From the NCBI GenBank assembly GCA_003220435.1, contig QHSL01000059.1, positions 1-64,000 of the forward strand: 64,000 nt of DNA, given 5' to 3'. The notes under the pieces were generated by a model. The model saw nothing but the letters and a program-made list of their open reading frames with translations, was not told the DNA's origin and ran no database searches. This document shows positions 44,648 through 54,759 of the stretch, piece after piece. Within the stretch, counting starts at the first letter, position 1, and every line of letters starts with the position of its first letter. The DNA is from Candidatus Rokuibacteriota bacterium. Lineage in GTDB: Bacteria; Methylomirabilota; Methylomirabilia; Rokubacteriales; CSP1-6. The position numbers were made by a program, and so were the translations under genes.

Positions 44648-45810
44648 TGCGTCAGACCGGACCTCCGCCCATCGCCACGATCCCGTCACGCTGGGTCGAG
44701 ACCACCACCGATCTCGCCGCGGTCGCGCTTCGACTCCGCGCGCCCGGCCAGGTTGCCCTCGACACAGAAGGCGACAGCCTCCATCACTACCCGGAGCGCC
44801 TCTCGCTCATCCAGCTGGCCGTCCCGTCCGGCGAGGCCTGGCTCGTGGATCCGCTCGCCGTCGCCGACCTCTCGCCCCTCGCCTCCGTGGTCGCCGCGCC
44901 CGCCGTCGTGACCGTGGTCCACGCCGGCGACAACGACCTCGTCCAGCTCAAGCGACGCGGCTTCGCCTTCGCCTCGCTCTTCGACACATCCATCGCCGCC
45001 CGCTTTCTCGGGGCCCGGGCCCTCGGCCTCGACGTGCTGCTGCAGACCTACCTGGGTGTCGAGCTGCCGCCCTCGAAGCAGCGGGACGACTGGTCGCGGC
45101 GTCCACTCTCGGAAGCTCAGCTCCGCTACGCCGAGGCCGACGTGCTGCATCTGTTCGCGCTCAAGAGCCGGCTCACCGAGGAGCTGGCGCGGGCCGGACG
45201 CCTGGAGTGGGTCGAGGAGGAATGCGCCGCGCTCGCGGCGCAGCCGGCCAGCGAGCGGGTCTCCGACCCGAATGCCTTCGCCGGCCTCAAGGGCGCCCGC
45301 GAGCTCCGGCCACGTAATCTCGCGATCCTGCGCGAGCTATACGACCTCCGCGAGCAGCTGGCGCGCGCGGCGGACCGCCCGCCCTTCAAGATCCTGAGCG
45401 CCGAGACGCTCATGGCTCTGGCGCAGGCGCCGCCGGCCGACGGCGCCGCGATGGCGCAGATCGTGGGCTGCACACCGAGGGTGATCTCGCGGTGGGGCGA
45501 CGCGATCCTGGCCGCGGTGGCGCGCGCCCACGCGCTGGCGGACGACGCGTTGCCGGTGCTCGAGCGTCGGCCGCGGCCCCGGATTCCCGGGGCGGTCGCC
45601 CGCCGGATCGAAGCCCTCCGACAGTGGCGAAGCGACGCCGCGCCCCGATTCGGGCTCGAGCCCGGATTGCTCTTGCCCAACCGGCTCATCGGCGCGGTCG
45701 CAGCGGCCCGGCCGGGCGACCCCGGCGCGTTGGCGTCGGTGGACGGGGTTCGTCGCTGGCGCGCCGAGACGTTCGGGACGGAGATCGTTGCCGTGCTCGC
45801 CTCCGCGTGA
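44647..45810 (+). CDS. rnd: Ribonuclease D
   Basis: A 387-residue 3'-to-5' exonuclease that trims tRNA precursors. The DEDDy residues are visible: Asp39 and Glu41 in VALDTEGDSLHHY, Asp in VVHAGDNDLVQL, and Tyr...Asp in LRYAEADVLHLF. A first HRDC domain (residues 215-290; RNLAILRELYDLREQLARA) and a second C-terminal one follow. It overlaps the receiver-like gene upstream and precedes the CoA-binding protein gene by 16 bases. Confidence 0.9.
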   Translation: MRQTGPPPIATIPSRWVETTTDLAAVALRLRAPGQVALDTEGDSLHHYPERLSLIQLAVPSGEAWLVDPLAVADLSPLASVVAAPAVVTVVHAGDNDLVQLKRRGFAFASLFDTSIAARFLGARALGLDVLLQTYLGVELPPSKQRDDWSRRPLSEAQLRYAEADVLHLFALKSRLTEELARAGRLEWVEEECAALAAQPASERVSDPNAFAGLKGARELRPRNLAILRELYDLREQLARAADRPPFKILSAETLMALAQAPPADGAAMAQIVGCTPRVISRWGDAILAAVARAHALADDALPVLERRPRPRIPGAVARRIEALRQWRSDAAPRFGLEPGLLLPNRLIGAVAAARPGDPGALASVDGVRRWRAETFGTEIVAVLASA

Positions 45811-45826
45811 GAAGGTGAGTCTCACG

Positions 45827-46270
45827 ATGAGCGACTGGCGCGGATATCTCGTCGGCGACGATGCGGGCTTGACGGCGATCTTGCGCGAAGCGAGGACCGT
45901 GGCGGTGGTGGGCGCCAAGGACGATCCCGGCGAGCCGGCCCACTACGTTCCGGCGTACCTCCACGCGCACGGCTACCGGATCTTGCCGGTAAATCCGAAG
46001 CTGGCGGGGCGTCGGCTCCACGCCGCGCCGACGGTCGCGCGTCTGGCCGATCTCCCGGAGCCGGTCGACGTGATCGAGGTCTTCCGGCGTCCCGAGTTTC
46101 TCCCGGGCCACGCCGCCGAGATCTTGGCGCTGCCGTGGCGGCCGCGCGCGGTCTGGTTCCAGCTCGGTATCCGGAACGACTCCGCCGCCGAGACCCTGGC
46201 CCGAGAAGGGATCCGCGTCGTCCAGGACCGCTGCATGATGCCCGAACACCGCCGTCTGCTGCGCGCGTAA
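45827..46270 (+). CDS. CoA-binding protein (YccU type)
   Basis: A 147-residue single Rossmann-fold domain like the CoA-binding part of succinyl-CoA synthetase: [58 protein letters not shown] and the final [17 protein letters not shown] with the conserved Cys. The role is not known in detail; a link with acyl-CoA metabolism is expected. ATG 45827 has a GAAGGTGAG site upstream. The ettA gene starts two bases after its stop. Confidence 0.87.
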   Translation: MSDWRGYLVGDDAGLTAILREARTVAVVGAKDDPGEPAHYVPAYLHAHGYRILPVNPKLAGRRLHAAPTVARLADLPEPVDVIEVFRRPEFLPGHAAEILALPWRPRAVWFQLGIRNDSAAETLAREGIRVVQDRCMMPEHRRLLRA

Positions 46271-46272
46271 CC

Positions 46273-47952
46273 ATGGCTGGGGAATACGCGTTCGTCATGA
46301 AGGACCTTCGGAAGGTCGTCCCGCCCAAGCGGGAGATTCTCCGCGGTATCTACCTGTCGTTCTTCCACGGCGCCAAGATCGGCGTGCTCGGCGCCAACGG
46401 GGCCGGCAAGTCCACGCTGCTCCGGATCATGGCGGGCGTCGACAAGGACATCCTCGGCGAGGCCTTTCCCGCGGCGGGCCTCCGCGTCGGCTATCTGCCG
46501 CAGGAGCCTCAGCTCGACGCCGCCAAGGACGTGCGTGCCAACGTCGAGGACGGTGTGAGCGAGACGCGCGCGCTGCTGACGCGCTTCGAGGAGGTCAGCG
46601 CCCGGCTCGGTGAGCCGCTCCAGGCGGACGAGATGGAGAAGCTGCTCGACGAGCAGGCGCGTCTGCAAGACAAGATCGACGCGGTCAACGCCTGGGATCT
46701 CGACCGCACCGTCGAGATCGCAATGGACGCCCTCCGCGTGCCGCCCGGCGACATGGACGTCGGCAGAATCTCGGGAGGCGAGCGGCGGCGCGTCGCGCTC
46801 TGCCGGCTCTTGCTCTCGCGCCCCGACATGCTCCTGCTCGACGAGCCGACGAACCACCTCGACGCGGAGTCGGTGGCGTGGCTCGAGCGCTATCTCAAGG
46901 AGTACACGGGGACGGTCGTCGCGATCACCCACGACCGCTACTTCCTCGACAACGCCGCCGGCTGGATCCTCGAGCTCGACCGCGGCTACGGCATCCCCTG
47001 GGAGGGCAACTACTCCTCCTGGCTGGACCAGAAGCAGCAGCGCCTCGCGCAGGAGGAGAAGGCGGATCAGGCGCGGCAGCGCACGCTCGCGCGCGAGCTC
47101 GAGTGGGTCCAGATGGCGCCGCGCGCCCGCCAGGCGAAATCCAAGGCGCGGCTGCAGGCGTACGACTCGCTGTTGAGCGAGTCGTTCGAGACGCGCGCCG
47201 CCGCGCTCGAGATCGCGATCCCGCCCGGGCCCCGGCTCGGCGACGTGGTGGTCGAGGCCGACCACGTGACGAAGGGATACGGCGATCGCGTGCTGATCGA
47301 CGACCTGTCGTTCAAGCTTCCCCGCGGCGGGATCGTCGGGGTGATCGGCCCCAACGGCGCCGGCAAGACGACGCTCTTCCGGATGATCGCCGGCCAGGAG
47401 AAGGCGGACGCCGGCACACTGCGGGTCGGCGAGACGGTCCGGCTCGCCTACGTCGACCAGAGCCGCGACGCGCTCGACGGCAAGCGGACGGTGTGGGAGG
47501 AGATCTCGGAGGGTGCCGAGACCCTCACGCTGGGGACGCGGACGATGCAGTCGCGCGCCTACGTCGCGTCGTTCAACTTCCGGGGCAGCGACCAGCAAAA
47601 GCGCGTCGCCGAGCTCTCGGGCGGCGAGCGCAACCGCCTGCATCTCGCCAAGATCCTCAAGAGCGGCGCGAATCTCCTGCTGCTCGACGAGCCCACGAAC
47701 GACCTCGACGTGGACACGCTGCGGGCGCTCGAGGACGGGCTGCTCGCGTTCGCGGGCTGCGCGGTGATCATCAGCCACGACCGCTGGTTCCTCGACCGGA
47801 TCGCGACCCACGTGCTCGCCTTCGAGGATGAAGGCCGCGCCGTCTGGTTCGAGGGCAACTACGCCGACTACGAGGCCGATCGCCGCCGGCGGCTCGGCGC
47901 CGAGGCGGACCGCCCGCACCGTCTACGGTTCAAGCGCATCGGACGCGCCTGA
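46273..47952 (+). CDS. ettA: Energy-dependent translational throttle protein EttA (ABC-F)
   Basis: A 559-residue ABC-F protein with two ATP-binding cassettes and no membrane domain. Walker A motifs GANGAGKST (residues 40-48) and GPNGAGKTT, signature motifs [12 protein letters not shown] and [12 protein letters not shown], and Walker [12 protein letters not shown] and [11 protein letters not shown] are intact; the linker between cassettes has the basic [11 protein letters not shown] helix. The EttA subfamily binds the ribosomal E site and controls the first elongation step by ADP/ATP ratio. Length matches E. coli EttA. Its 3' end overlaps the convergent methyltransferase gene by 30 bases. Confidence 0.94.
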   Translation: MAGEYAFVMKDLRKVVPPKREILRGIYLSFFHGAKIGVLGANGAGKSTLLRIMAGVDKDILGEAFPAAGLRVGYLPQEPQLDAAKDVRANVEDGVSETRALLTRFEEVSARLGEPLQADEMEKLLDEQARLQDKIDAVNAWDLDRTVEIAMDALRVPPGDMDVGRISGGERRRVALCRLLLSRPDMLLLDEPTNHLDAESVAWLERYLKEYTGTVVAITHDRYFLDNAAGWILELDRGYGIPWEGNYSSWLDQKQQRLAQEEKADQARQRTLARELEWVQMAPRARQAKSKARLQAYDSLLSESFETRAAALEIAIPPGPRLGDVVVEADHVTKGYGDRVLIDDLSFKLPRGGIVGVIGPNGAGKTTLFRMIAGQEKADAGTLRVGETVRLAYVDQSRDALDGKRTVWEEISEGAETLTLGTRTMQSRAYVASFNFRGSDQQKRVAELSGGERNRLHLAKILKSGANLLLLDEPTNDLDVDTLRALEDGLLAFAGCAVIISHDRWFLDRIATHVLAFEDEGRAVWFEGNYADYEADRRRRLGAEADRPHRLRFKRIGRA

Positions 47953-48597
47953 GGCGGTGCGCGCCCCAGCCCGTCGCGGGGCCGAGGCCCCGCCGTCCGA
48001 GGCGCGGCTCACCATGGGCCCGGCGCAGCAGATCAGCGTGTTCTCGCCGGTGCGGCGCACGCGGTGCAGCCAGACCCGGCGGAAGTAGAAGCGCAGCGCG
48101 CGGGCGAGCACGCGCGGGTCGCCGCGGCGATGGCGGTTCGCCACGAGCGATCCGCGGGGCGTGACCAGCGGCGCCAGCGCCAGGAGCTTCGGCAGCGCGA
48201 TCAGCGGCTCGTCGGCGTAGGTGACGTCGTCCATGACGAAGTCGAACCGGCGCCCGGCCTGCGCGAGCCCCCGGATCGCGGTCTCGGCGTTTGCGCAGAG
48301 GATTTGCAGCCGGCCGACCTGATCCAGGCCGAACCACTCCCGGGCCACGCGCACGATGATTGGATCGTGCTCGATGACCGTGATGAGGCGCGGAGCCGCG
48401 AACCGGTGGAGCAGATGGATCTGCGTGCCGCCGCCGAGGCCGACCAGCAGCGCGGTGGGGCGCCGCGGAAGCTCGATCGCCGCGAGGGCCTTCCACCAGT
48501 ACTCGCGGCGCAGCGGCGCCCAGTTCCCGTCGAGGCGATGAATCGAGAGCGTGTCGCCGCGGACGATGAGGCGACGCTCCGGACCCTTGTCGATCAC
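47923..48597 (-). CDS. Spermidine synthase-like SAM-binding protein
   Basis: A 224-residue protein with the spermine/spermidine-synthase methyltransferase-like fold: glycine-rich motif [15 protein letters not shown], acidic [18 protein letters not shown], and DDVTYADEP after strand 4 ([10 protein letters not shown]). The N-terminal beta domain is short, so it is smaller than true spermidine synthase, and the reaction is uncertain. The last 30 bases overlap the end of ettA on the other strand. GTG 48597 is the first usable start; the frame is open slightly further upstream. Confidence 0.75.
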   Translation of the reverse strand: MIDKGPERRLIVRGDTLSIHRLDGNWAPLRREYWWKALAAIELPRRPTALLVGLGGGTQIHLLHRFAAPRLITVIEHDPIIVRVAREWFGLDQVGRLQILCANAETAIRGLAQAGRRFDFVMDDVTYADEPLIALPKLLALAPLVTPRGSLVANRHRRGDPRVLARALRFYFRRVWLHRVRRTGENTLICCAGPMVSRASDGGASAPRRAGARTASGASDALEP

Positions 48598-48650
48598 ACG
48601 AATCCGGCCGGACGCGCCGGACCAGCCGCGGAAGACGGTGCGAGGATGCG

Positions 48651-49418
48651 CTAGCGCGGCTGCATCCGGATCGCGCCGTCGAGTCGGATCGTCGCCCCGT
48701 TGAGCATCGCGTTCTCGATGATGTGGAGCGCCAGCGCGGCGAATTCCGCGGGGCGCCCGGGACGCGGCGGAAAGGGCACCTGCTTGCCGAGCGAGGCGCG
48801 CACGGGCTCGGAAAGGGTGGCGAGCAGCGGCGTGTCGAAGATGCCGGGCGCGATCGTCATGACGCGGATCCCCAACTCGGCGAGGTCGCGCGCGACCGGG
48901 AGCGTCATGCCCACGATGCCGCCCTTCGAGGCGGAGTAGGCGGCCTGGCCGATCTGGCCGTCGAAGGCCGCGACAGAGGCGGTGTTGATGACCACCCCGC
49001 GCTCGCCGTCGGCGCTCGGGGTGTTCTGCGCCATGAGCGCGGCCGCGAGGCGGATGCAGTTGAAGGTGCCGATGAGGTTCACCTGGATGACGCGGGTGAA
49101 CTCCTCGAGCTTCGCCGGCCCGGATCTCCCAACGGTTTTCATCGCCGGACCGATGCCGGCGCAGTTCACGAGGACGTTGAAGCCATCGAGGCGATCCCAG
49201 GCGGCCTGGAGCGCGGTGCCCACCTCGTCCCCGCTCGTGACGTCGGCCGGAGTGAAGATCGCGGCCTGACCCAGCGTTTTTGCGACGTCTGCTCCGGCTG
49301 AGGCCCGGCGGTCGAGCAGAGCGACCGTGGAGCCCGCGGCGACGAGTTGCTCGGCGGTGGAGCGTCCCAGCCCCGAGGCGCCGCCGGTCACGACCGCTTT
49401 TACGGCGCGAAGTTCCAT
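48651..49418 (-). CDS. Short-chain dehydrogenase (3-hydroxyacyl-CoA dehydrogenase type II-like)
   Basis: A 255-residue SDR with cofactor motif VTGGASGLG, structural NCAGIG, and catalytic Ser, Tyr and Lys in [23 protein letters not shown] read across. The long insertion after the active-site strand ([12 protein letters not shown]) and the [12 protein letters not shown] region are typical of the HSD17B10 group, which oxidises 3-hydroxyacyl-CoA. The ATG has a Shine-Dalgarno GGAGG and a TAGAAT -10 box (49442-49437, minus strand) lies about 18 bases before the start. Confidence 0.88.
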   Translation of the reverse strand: MELRAVKAVVTGGASGLGRSTAEQLVAAGSTVALLDRRASAGADVAKTLGQAAIFTPADVTSGDEVGTALQAAWDRLDGFNVLVNCAGIGPAMKTVGRSGPAKLEEFTRVIQVNLIGTFNCIRLAAALMAQNTPSADGERGVVINTASVAAFDGQIGQAAYSASKGGIVGMTLPVARDLAELGIRVMTIAPGIFDTPLLATLSEPVRASLGKQVPFPPRPGRPAEFAALALHIIENAMLNGATIRLDGAIRMQPR

Positions 49419-49514
49419 TGAGTCCTCCAGCCTCGCATTCTAGCCGATCCCCCGTTGGCCCCTGAACCCCACCATCTAGTGGAGGCTCGTCACGGAACCC
49501 CCATATCTTCAGTC

Positions 49515-49543
49515 TTGCCTGATACTCATCACGTGATTAGTTT
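49515..49543 (+). promoter_or_regulatory. imuA promoter with palindromic operator
   Basis: TTGCCT (49515-49520) and TAGTTT (49538-49543) are separated by exactly 17 bases, and the ATG at 49551 follows 7 bases after the -10 box. In the spacer lies ACTCATCACGTGATTAGT (49524-49541), an 18-bp inverted repeat with 16 matching bases that overlaps the -10. Its position suits a repressor, most likely the SOS repressor of this lineage. Confidence 0.65.
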
Positions 49544-49550
49544 TCGAGGG

Positions 49551-50108
49551 ATGGAGCGTGTGACTGCGGCCCGCGGCGAGATCACCGAGATCGTCGGCCG
49601 TCCGTCGTCCGGGCGCACGAGCCTTCTCGTCGCGTGTCTTTTCGACGTCGTGCGGAGCGGCGAAACAGCCGCCCTCGTCGACACCGAGGAGGCGTTCGAT
49701 CCAACCTCGGCCGCGCAGGCCGGGGTGGATCTGCGCCGGCTCCTGTGGGTTCGCTGCGGCGCCCGACGTGATGTCGCGCTTCGTGCCGTCGACATGCTCA
49801 TTCGCTGCCCTGGGTTCGCCCTGGTCGCGCTGGATCTCGGTGAGCGGGTGGTGCGTCTTCCGGCAACGCTCGCGTTCCGGCTGAAGTTCGCTGTCCGGCG
49901 GACGGACGTGGCGCTGCTGATCGTCGGGCGTCGCCGGCTCACCGGATCGAGCGCGACGCTGGCGATCGAGACCCGGCGCCAGGCGATCGAGTGGGCCGGG
50001 CCCGGGCCCGCGCCCACGCGACTCGCGCGCGTGCGCACGACGACGCAGGTGCTCCGCGCTCGCCAGCCCCAGCCCGCGCAGTGGCCGTCGCGCTGGTGGC
50101 GGGCGTGA
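49551..50108 (+). CDS. imuA: ImuA-type RecA-like ATPase (mutasome accessory)
   Basis: A 185-residue RecA-fold protein, first gene of the imuA-imuB-dnaE2 translesion cassette. The P-loop reads GRPSSGRTSL, with Arg in place of the usual Lys, so ATP hydrolysis may be weak; the Walker B-like strand FALVALDLGE and the C-terminal RLKFAVRRTDVALLIVGRR are present. It recruits or stimulates the ImuB-DnaE2 complex. ATG 49551 is placed seven bases after a good -10 box. Its stop overlaps the imuB start (GTGA). Confidence 0.85.
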   Translation: MERVTAARGEITEIVGRPSSGRTSLLVACLFDVVRSGETAALVDTEEAFDPTSAAQAGVDLRRLLWVRCGARRDVALRAVDMLIRCPGFALVALDLGERVVRLPATLAFRLKFAVRRTDVALLIVGRRRLTGSSATLAIETRRQAIEWAGPGPAPTRLARVRTTTQVLRARQPQPAQWPSRWWRA

Positions 50109-51634
50109 GCCGGTTCGCCTGCGTGCTGGTGGCGCACTTCGCGGCGGCCGCCGTCGAGCGATGCGAGCCCGCGCTCCGCGAGCAGCCGCTGGCGGTCCTG
50201 AGCGCACGGGTCGACTCCCCGAACGTCGGGCGCGAAGGCGCCCCGACGGCAAACAAGAAAATCGCCCCCACTATCAAGAAGATCGTCGACGCCAACGCCG
50301 CGGCCCGTGAGCGACACGTGCGCCCGGGCATGACGGAGACCGAAGCAGCGGCCCGCTGCCCAACCCTGGTGACCCGGCCCCTGATCGACGAGCACGCCGC
50401 CGCCGCCCGGCACGCCCTGCTCGAGGCGGTCCTGGCCGTCTCGCCGCGGATCGAGGATGGCGGAGCGGGAATCGTCTACGTCGACACGGCGGGGCTCGAG
50501 CGGCTCATCGGCGAACCCGCGGCCATCGGTCGTCGCCTCGTGCACCAGGCGCGAACCGTCGGGCTCGTCGCGCGCGTCGGGCTCGCGGGGAGCCGCACGG
50601 CGGCGCGTGTCGCGGCGGCGAGCGCATCGGTTCCGGTGACGGTCATCCCTCCGGGGCGTGAGCGCGCGACGCTCGCCGGGGTGCCTCTCGGAGTGCTCGA
50701 TCTCGATCCTGAGCTCACCGCGACCCTCGCGCGATGGGGCGTGCGGACTCTCGGAGAGCTGGCGGCGCTGCCTCGAGAAGGCGTCACCATGAGGCTCGGG
50801 CCGGCCGGGCTCCGCGCGCACGATCAGGCGCTGGGCCGCGACCACGAGCCGTTCCGTCCGTGGACGCTGCCGCCCTTCTGGGAAGAAGCGCAGGGGCTCG
50901 AGTGGGAGATCGACTCGCTCGAGGTGCTCACCGTCGTGCTCGAGACCGTGCTGACGCGTCTCGGCGGGCGGCTCGGGGCGGCCGCGCTCGCCGCCGACGT
51001 CCTCGATATCCGGCTCGGCCTCGCTTCGGGCGGGCACCACGCGCGGGTGGTCTCGCTCGCGTACCCGATGAGCGAGGTCAAGCCGATGCTCGCCCTGGTG
51101 GCGCTCGACCTCGAGGGGCATCCGCCGCCGGCCCCGGTGACGCGGGTCGCGGTCAGCGCGCATCCGATCCGGGCGCAGATGGGGCAGGGCGGGCTCTGGC
51201 AACCGCCGGTGCCGGCCATTCGCGACCTCGTGTCCGTGCTCGCGCGCCTCGCCGCGCTCGTCGGCGTCGACAGCCTGGGCTCGCCCGCGCTCCTCGACTC
51301 GCACCGCCCCGATGCTTTCGCGATGCTCGCGTTCTCTCCGCCGATCGAGTCCGACGCGCCCGCGCGCGGGGACGCGACGGAGCCTCGACTGGCGCTGCGG
51401 CGGATGCGGCCGGCGCGTCGCGTGGACGTCGCGATGGCGGGTGAGCGGCCGACGCGGGTAGATGCACAGCACGTCGTCGCGTGCGCAGGCCCGTGGCGCG
51501 CATCGGGCGAGTGGTGGGATACCGAAGCGTGGGCGCGCGACGAGTGGGATGTGGCGCTCGGAGACGGCGCGCTCTGTCGGCTCGCTCGCGATTGCCTCAC
51601 CGGTCACTGGTATCTCGACGGCCTCTACGACTGA
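50105..51634 (+). CDS. imuB: ImuB (inactive Y-family polymerase, mutasome hub)
   Basis: A 509-residue DinB-like protein. The first catalytic motif of Y-family polymerases is altered (CVLVAHFAAAAVE has no metal-binding Asp) and the second reads VYVDTAGLERLIG, as in ImuB proteins, which lack polymerase activity and instead bind the sliding clamp and DnaE2. The helix-hairpin-helix region (LARWGVRTLGELAALP) and little-finger domain are present. GTG 50105 overlaps the imuA stop. The dnaE2 gene follows after two bases. Confidence 0.9.
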   Translation: MSRFACVLVAHFAAAAVERCEPALREQPLAVLSARVDSPNVGREGAPTANKKIAPTIKKIVDANAAARERHVRPGMTETEAAARCPTLVTRPLIDEHAAAARHALLEAVLAVSPRIEDGGAGIVYVDTAGLERLIGEPAAIGRRLVHQARTVGLVARVGLAGSRTAARVAAASASVPVTVIPPGRERATLAGVPLGVLDLDPELTATLARWGVRTLGELAALPREGVTMRLGPAGLRAHDQALGRDHEPFRPWTLPPFWEEAQGLEWEIDSLEVLTVVLETVLTRLGGRLGAAALAADVLDIRLGLASGGHHARVVSLAYPMSEVKPMLALVALDLEGHPPPAPVTRVAVSAHPIRAQMGQGGLWQPPVPAIRDLVSVLARLAALVGVDSLGSPALLDSHRPDAFAMLAFSPPIESDAPARGDATEPRLALRRMRPARRVDVAMAGERPTRVDAQHVVACAGPWRASGEWWDTEAWARDEWDVALGDGALCRLARDCLTGHWYLDGLYD

Positions 51635-51636
51635 CC

Positions 51637-54600
51637 ATGTTCATCGAGCTCCACGCGCAGTCGGCGTTCTCGTTCCTCGAGGGCGCCGAGCATCCCGAGG
51701 CGTTCGCCGCCGAAGCGGCCCGGCTCGACATGCCGGCGGTCGCGCTGGTCGATCGCGACGGCGTGTATGGAGCGGCCCGGCTAGCCCGCGCCGCCCTGAA
51801 CGCGGGCGTGAAGCCGATCGTCGGCAGCGAGATCACGCTCGCCGACGGCTCACGGCTGCCGCTGCTCGTGGAGGACCGCGAGGGCTATCAGAATCTCTGC
51901 CGGCTGATCACGCGGATGAAGCTCGGCGCTCCCAAGGGAGCCGCCGCGATCACGCTCGATGACCTCGAGCCGTACGCCGCCGGGCTCGTGTGTTTCACCG
52001 GGGGAGCTCATGGCCCGCTTGCGCGGCGGCTCGCCGCCAGCGACGCCGCCGGCGCCCGGGCGTGCCTGGCCCGACTCATGGCGATCTTCGGGCGCTCGAG
52101 CTGCTTCGTCGAGGTCCAGCGACACTTCCTCCGCGAGCAGGAAGCGATCCTCCAGGCGCTGGTGGCGCTCGCGCAGGTGGCCGGCGTGCCGCTCGTCGCC
52201 TCCAACCAGCCGCTCTTCGCACGCCCGGAGGGGCGTCCGCTCGCCGACGTCTTCACGTGCATCCGCGAGAAGACCGACCTCGATCGCGCCGGCCGCCGGC
52301 TCCTGGCCAACGGCGAGCGCGGCTTGAAGGGCGGACTCGAGATGACGCAGCTCTTCCGGGATCTTCCCGACGCGCTCGCCAACACCGGGGAGCTGGCGCT
52401 GCGGCTGGGTTTCACGCTGAAGGATCTCGGCTACCGGTTCCCGGAGTTTCCGCTGCCACCGGGCCAGACGCCGCTCGACCACCTGCGCGAGCTGACCCGG
52501 CGCGGGGTGAGCACGCGCTACGGCACGGGCCCGCTGGCCGAGCGCGCGCGCCGGCAGGTCGCGCACGAGCTCGAGCTCATCGGCCGGCTCGACCTCGCGG
52601 GCTACTTCCTGATCGTGTGGGACATCGTCGAGCACTGCCGGACCCACGACATCCTCGTCCAGGGCCGCGGCTCGGCGGCCAACAGCGCGGTCTGCTACGC
52701 GCTCGGAATCACCGCGGTGGATCCGGTCGGCATGGAGCTGCTGTTCGAACGGTTCTTGAGCGAGGCGCGCGGCGAATGGCCGGACATCGACCTGGATCTT
52801 CCGAGCGGCGAGCGCAGAGAAGCGGTGATCCAGCACGTCTACCGGCGATACGGACGACACGGGGCGGGGATGACCGCCAACGTGATTTCGTATCGAGGCC
52901 GGAGCGCCGCCCGCGAGGTCGGCCAGGCGCTCGGGCTTCCGCGCGACATGCGGGACCGGCTCGCCCAGCTCGTCGCGAACTGGGGCTATCAGGATCCGAA
53001 CGAGCTTCTGACCAAGCACTTGCCGGAGGCCGGCTGCGACCCGAGCTCGCCGCGCATCCGGCGCTTCGCCGCGCTCTGGACGCGGATCCAGGACCTGCCA
53101 CGCCATCTCGGCCAGCACTCGGGGGGGATGGTCATCGCCGCGGGCCGGCTCGACGACGTGGTGCCGCTCGAGCCCGCGACGATGCCGGGGCGCGTCGTCG
53201 TGCAGTGGGACAAGGACGATTGCGCCGCGCTCGGTATCGTCAAGGTGGATCTGCTGGGGCTCGGGATGATGTCGGTGCTCCAGGACTCGCTGACGCTCGT
53301 CCGCGAATCCGGCGGTGAGGTGGATCTGGCGCGGCTCCCCCCGGACGATCCGGCCGTCTACCGAAGCCTCCAGGAGGCTGACACGATCGGCGTGTTCCAG
53401 GTCGAGAGCCGCGCCCAGATGGCGACGCTCCCGCGCGTCCGGCCCGAGCGGTTCTACGACCTCGTCGTGCAGGTCGCGATCATCCGCCCCGGGCCGATCG
53501 TGGGCGATATGGTCCACCCCTACATCAACCGCCGGCGCGGGCGCGAGCCGGTGACGTATCCGCACCCGAGCCTGGAGCCGATCCTGCGCCGTACGCTCGG
53601 CGTCCCGCTGTTCCAGGAGCAATTACTGCGCATGGCGATGGTGACGGCCGGCTTCACGGCGACCGAGGCCGAGGAGCTCCGGCGGGCATTCGGCTTCAAG
53701 CGCAGCGAGCGGCTCATGGCCGAGGTGGAGACGAAGCTGCGCGCGGGCATGGCGCGCCAGGGAATCCACGGCGACGCCGCCGAACAGATCGTGCGCTCCA
53801 TCACCGCGTTCGCGCTGTACGGCTTTCCGGAGAGTCACGCCTCCAGCTTCGCGCTGCTCGCCTACGCGAGCGCGTACCTGCGCGTCCACCATCCGGCGGC
53901 GTTCTACGCGGCGCTCCTCAACAACCAGCCGATGGGGTTCTATCACTCGGCGACCATCGTGAAGGACGCGCAGCGCCACGGGCTGCGGATCCTGCCGATC
54001 GACGTCACGCGCTCGCAATGGTTGTGCGTGATCGAGCGCGTCGACGGCGCCCTGGTCGTGCGGCTGGGATTGCGATACGTGAAGGGCCTGCGCGAGCGGG
54101 CGGCGCGCACGCTGGTACGGGCGCGCGAGGCGCAGCCGTTCGCGTCCGTCCACGACCTCGCGCGCCGGGCCGAGCTCGGGCGCGACGAGCTGGAGACGCT
54201 CGCGGCCATCGGCGCGCTCGCTCCGCTCGGCGGGAGCCGTCGGGCGAATCTCTGGGCGGCGGCGGTGCCGCATCCGGGACCACTGTTCGCGGATCCGCCG
54301 CGCGATCCGAGCCCGTTGACCGAGATGACGGACATCGAGCGCCTCGCCGCCGATTACGCCGGCACCGGCGTGACGCTCGGCCGCCATCCGATGGCGCTAC
54401 GCCGCGCGGCGCTCCGGCGGCTGGGCGTGCTGAGCGCGCGCGAGCTCGCCGGCGCGGAGGACGGCGCCCGGGTCCAGGTGGCGGGCAGCGTCATCGTGCG
54501 CCAACGGCCGGGCACCGCGAAGGGCTTCGTCTTCCTCTCGCTTGAGGACGAGACGGGGATCGCCAACGTGATCGTGACGCCGCCGATCTTCGCGCGCCAT

Positions 54601-54741
54601 CGCGTCGCGCTGGTGGCCGAGCCCTATCTCCTGGTGACGGGGATCGCACAGCGGCAGGACGGCGTCATCTCGGTCCGCGCGAACACGGTGTTGGGCCTGC
54701 CGGCCCTCGGCCATCACGTCCCCTCGCACGACTTCGGGTAA
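51637..54741 (+). CDS. dnaE2: Error-prone DNA polymerase DnaE2
   Basis: A 1034-residue C-family polymerase that performs mutagenic lesion bypass with ImuA and ImuB. An N-terminal PHP domain (LHAQSAFSFLEGA, residues 4-16) is followed by palm motifs GRGSAANS and WPDIDLDLPSGER (catalytic Asp pair), fingers with IRPGPIVG and ALYGFPESHASSFALLAYASAYL, and a C-terminal OB domain (GFVFLSLEDETG). Length is typical for DnaE2 and shorter than DnaE1. Gene order imuA-imuB-dnaE2 is the classic SOS cassette. Confidence 0.95.
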   Translation: MFIELHAQSAFSFLEGAEHPEAFAAEAARLDMPAVALVDRDGVYGAARLARAALNAGVKPIVGSEITLADGSRLPLLVEDREGYQNLCRLITRMKLGAPKGAAAITLDDLEPYAAGLVCFTGGAHGPLARRLAASDAAGARACLARLMAIFGRSSCFVEVQRHFLREQEAILQALVALAQVAGVPLVASNQPLFARPEGRPLADVFTCIREKTDLDRAGRRLLANGERGLKGGLEMTQLFRDLPDALANTGELALRLGFTLKDLGYRFPEFPLPPGQTPLDHLRELTRRGVSTRYGTGPLAERARRQVAHELELIGRLDLAGYFLIVWDIVEHCRTHDILVQGRGSAANSAVCYALGITAVDPVGMELLFERFLSEARGEWPDIDLDLPSGERREAVIQHVYRRYGRHGAGMTANVISYRGRSAAREVGQALGLPRDMRDRLAQLVANWGYQDPNELLTKHLPEAGCDPSSPRIRRFAALWTRIQDLPRHLGQHSGGMVIAAGRLDDVVPLEPATMPGRVVVQWDKDDCAALGIVKVDLLGLGMMSVLQDSLTLVRESGGEVDLARLPPDDPAVYRSLQEADTIGVFQVESRAQMATLPRVRPERFYDLVVQVAIIRPGPIVGDMVHPYINRRRGREPVTYPHPSLEPILRRTLGVPLFQEQLLRMAMVTAGFTATEAEELRRAFGFKRSERLMAEVETKLRAGMARQGIHGDAAEQIVRSITAFALYGFPESHASSFALLAYASAYLRVHHPAAFYAALLNNQPMGFYHSATIVKDAQRHGLRILPIDVTRSQWLCVIERVDGALVVRLGLRYVKGLRERAARTLVRAREAQPFASVHDLARRAELGRDELETLAAIGALAPLGGSRRANLWAAAVPHPGPLFADPPRDPSPLTEMTDIERLAADYAGTGVTLGRHPMALRRAALRRLGVLSARELAGAEDGARVQVAGSVIVRQRPGTAKGFVFLSLEDETGIANVIVTPPIFARHRVALVAEPYLLVTGIAQRQDGVISVRANTVLGLPALGHHVPSHDFG

Positions 54742-54759
54742 GATGCGCTCGGAGGGCCC

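Noticed and set aside
49455-49550. Upstream extension of imuA to 49455
   Set aside because: It would place the promoter and palindromic operator inside the coding sequence, and the extra residues show no similarity to ImuA.
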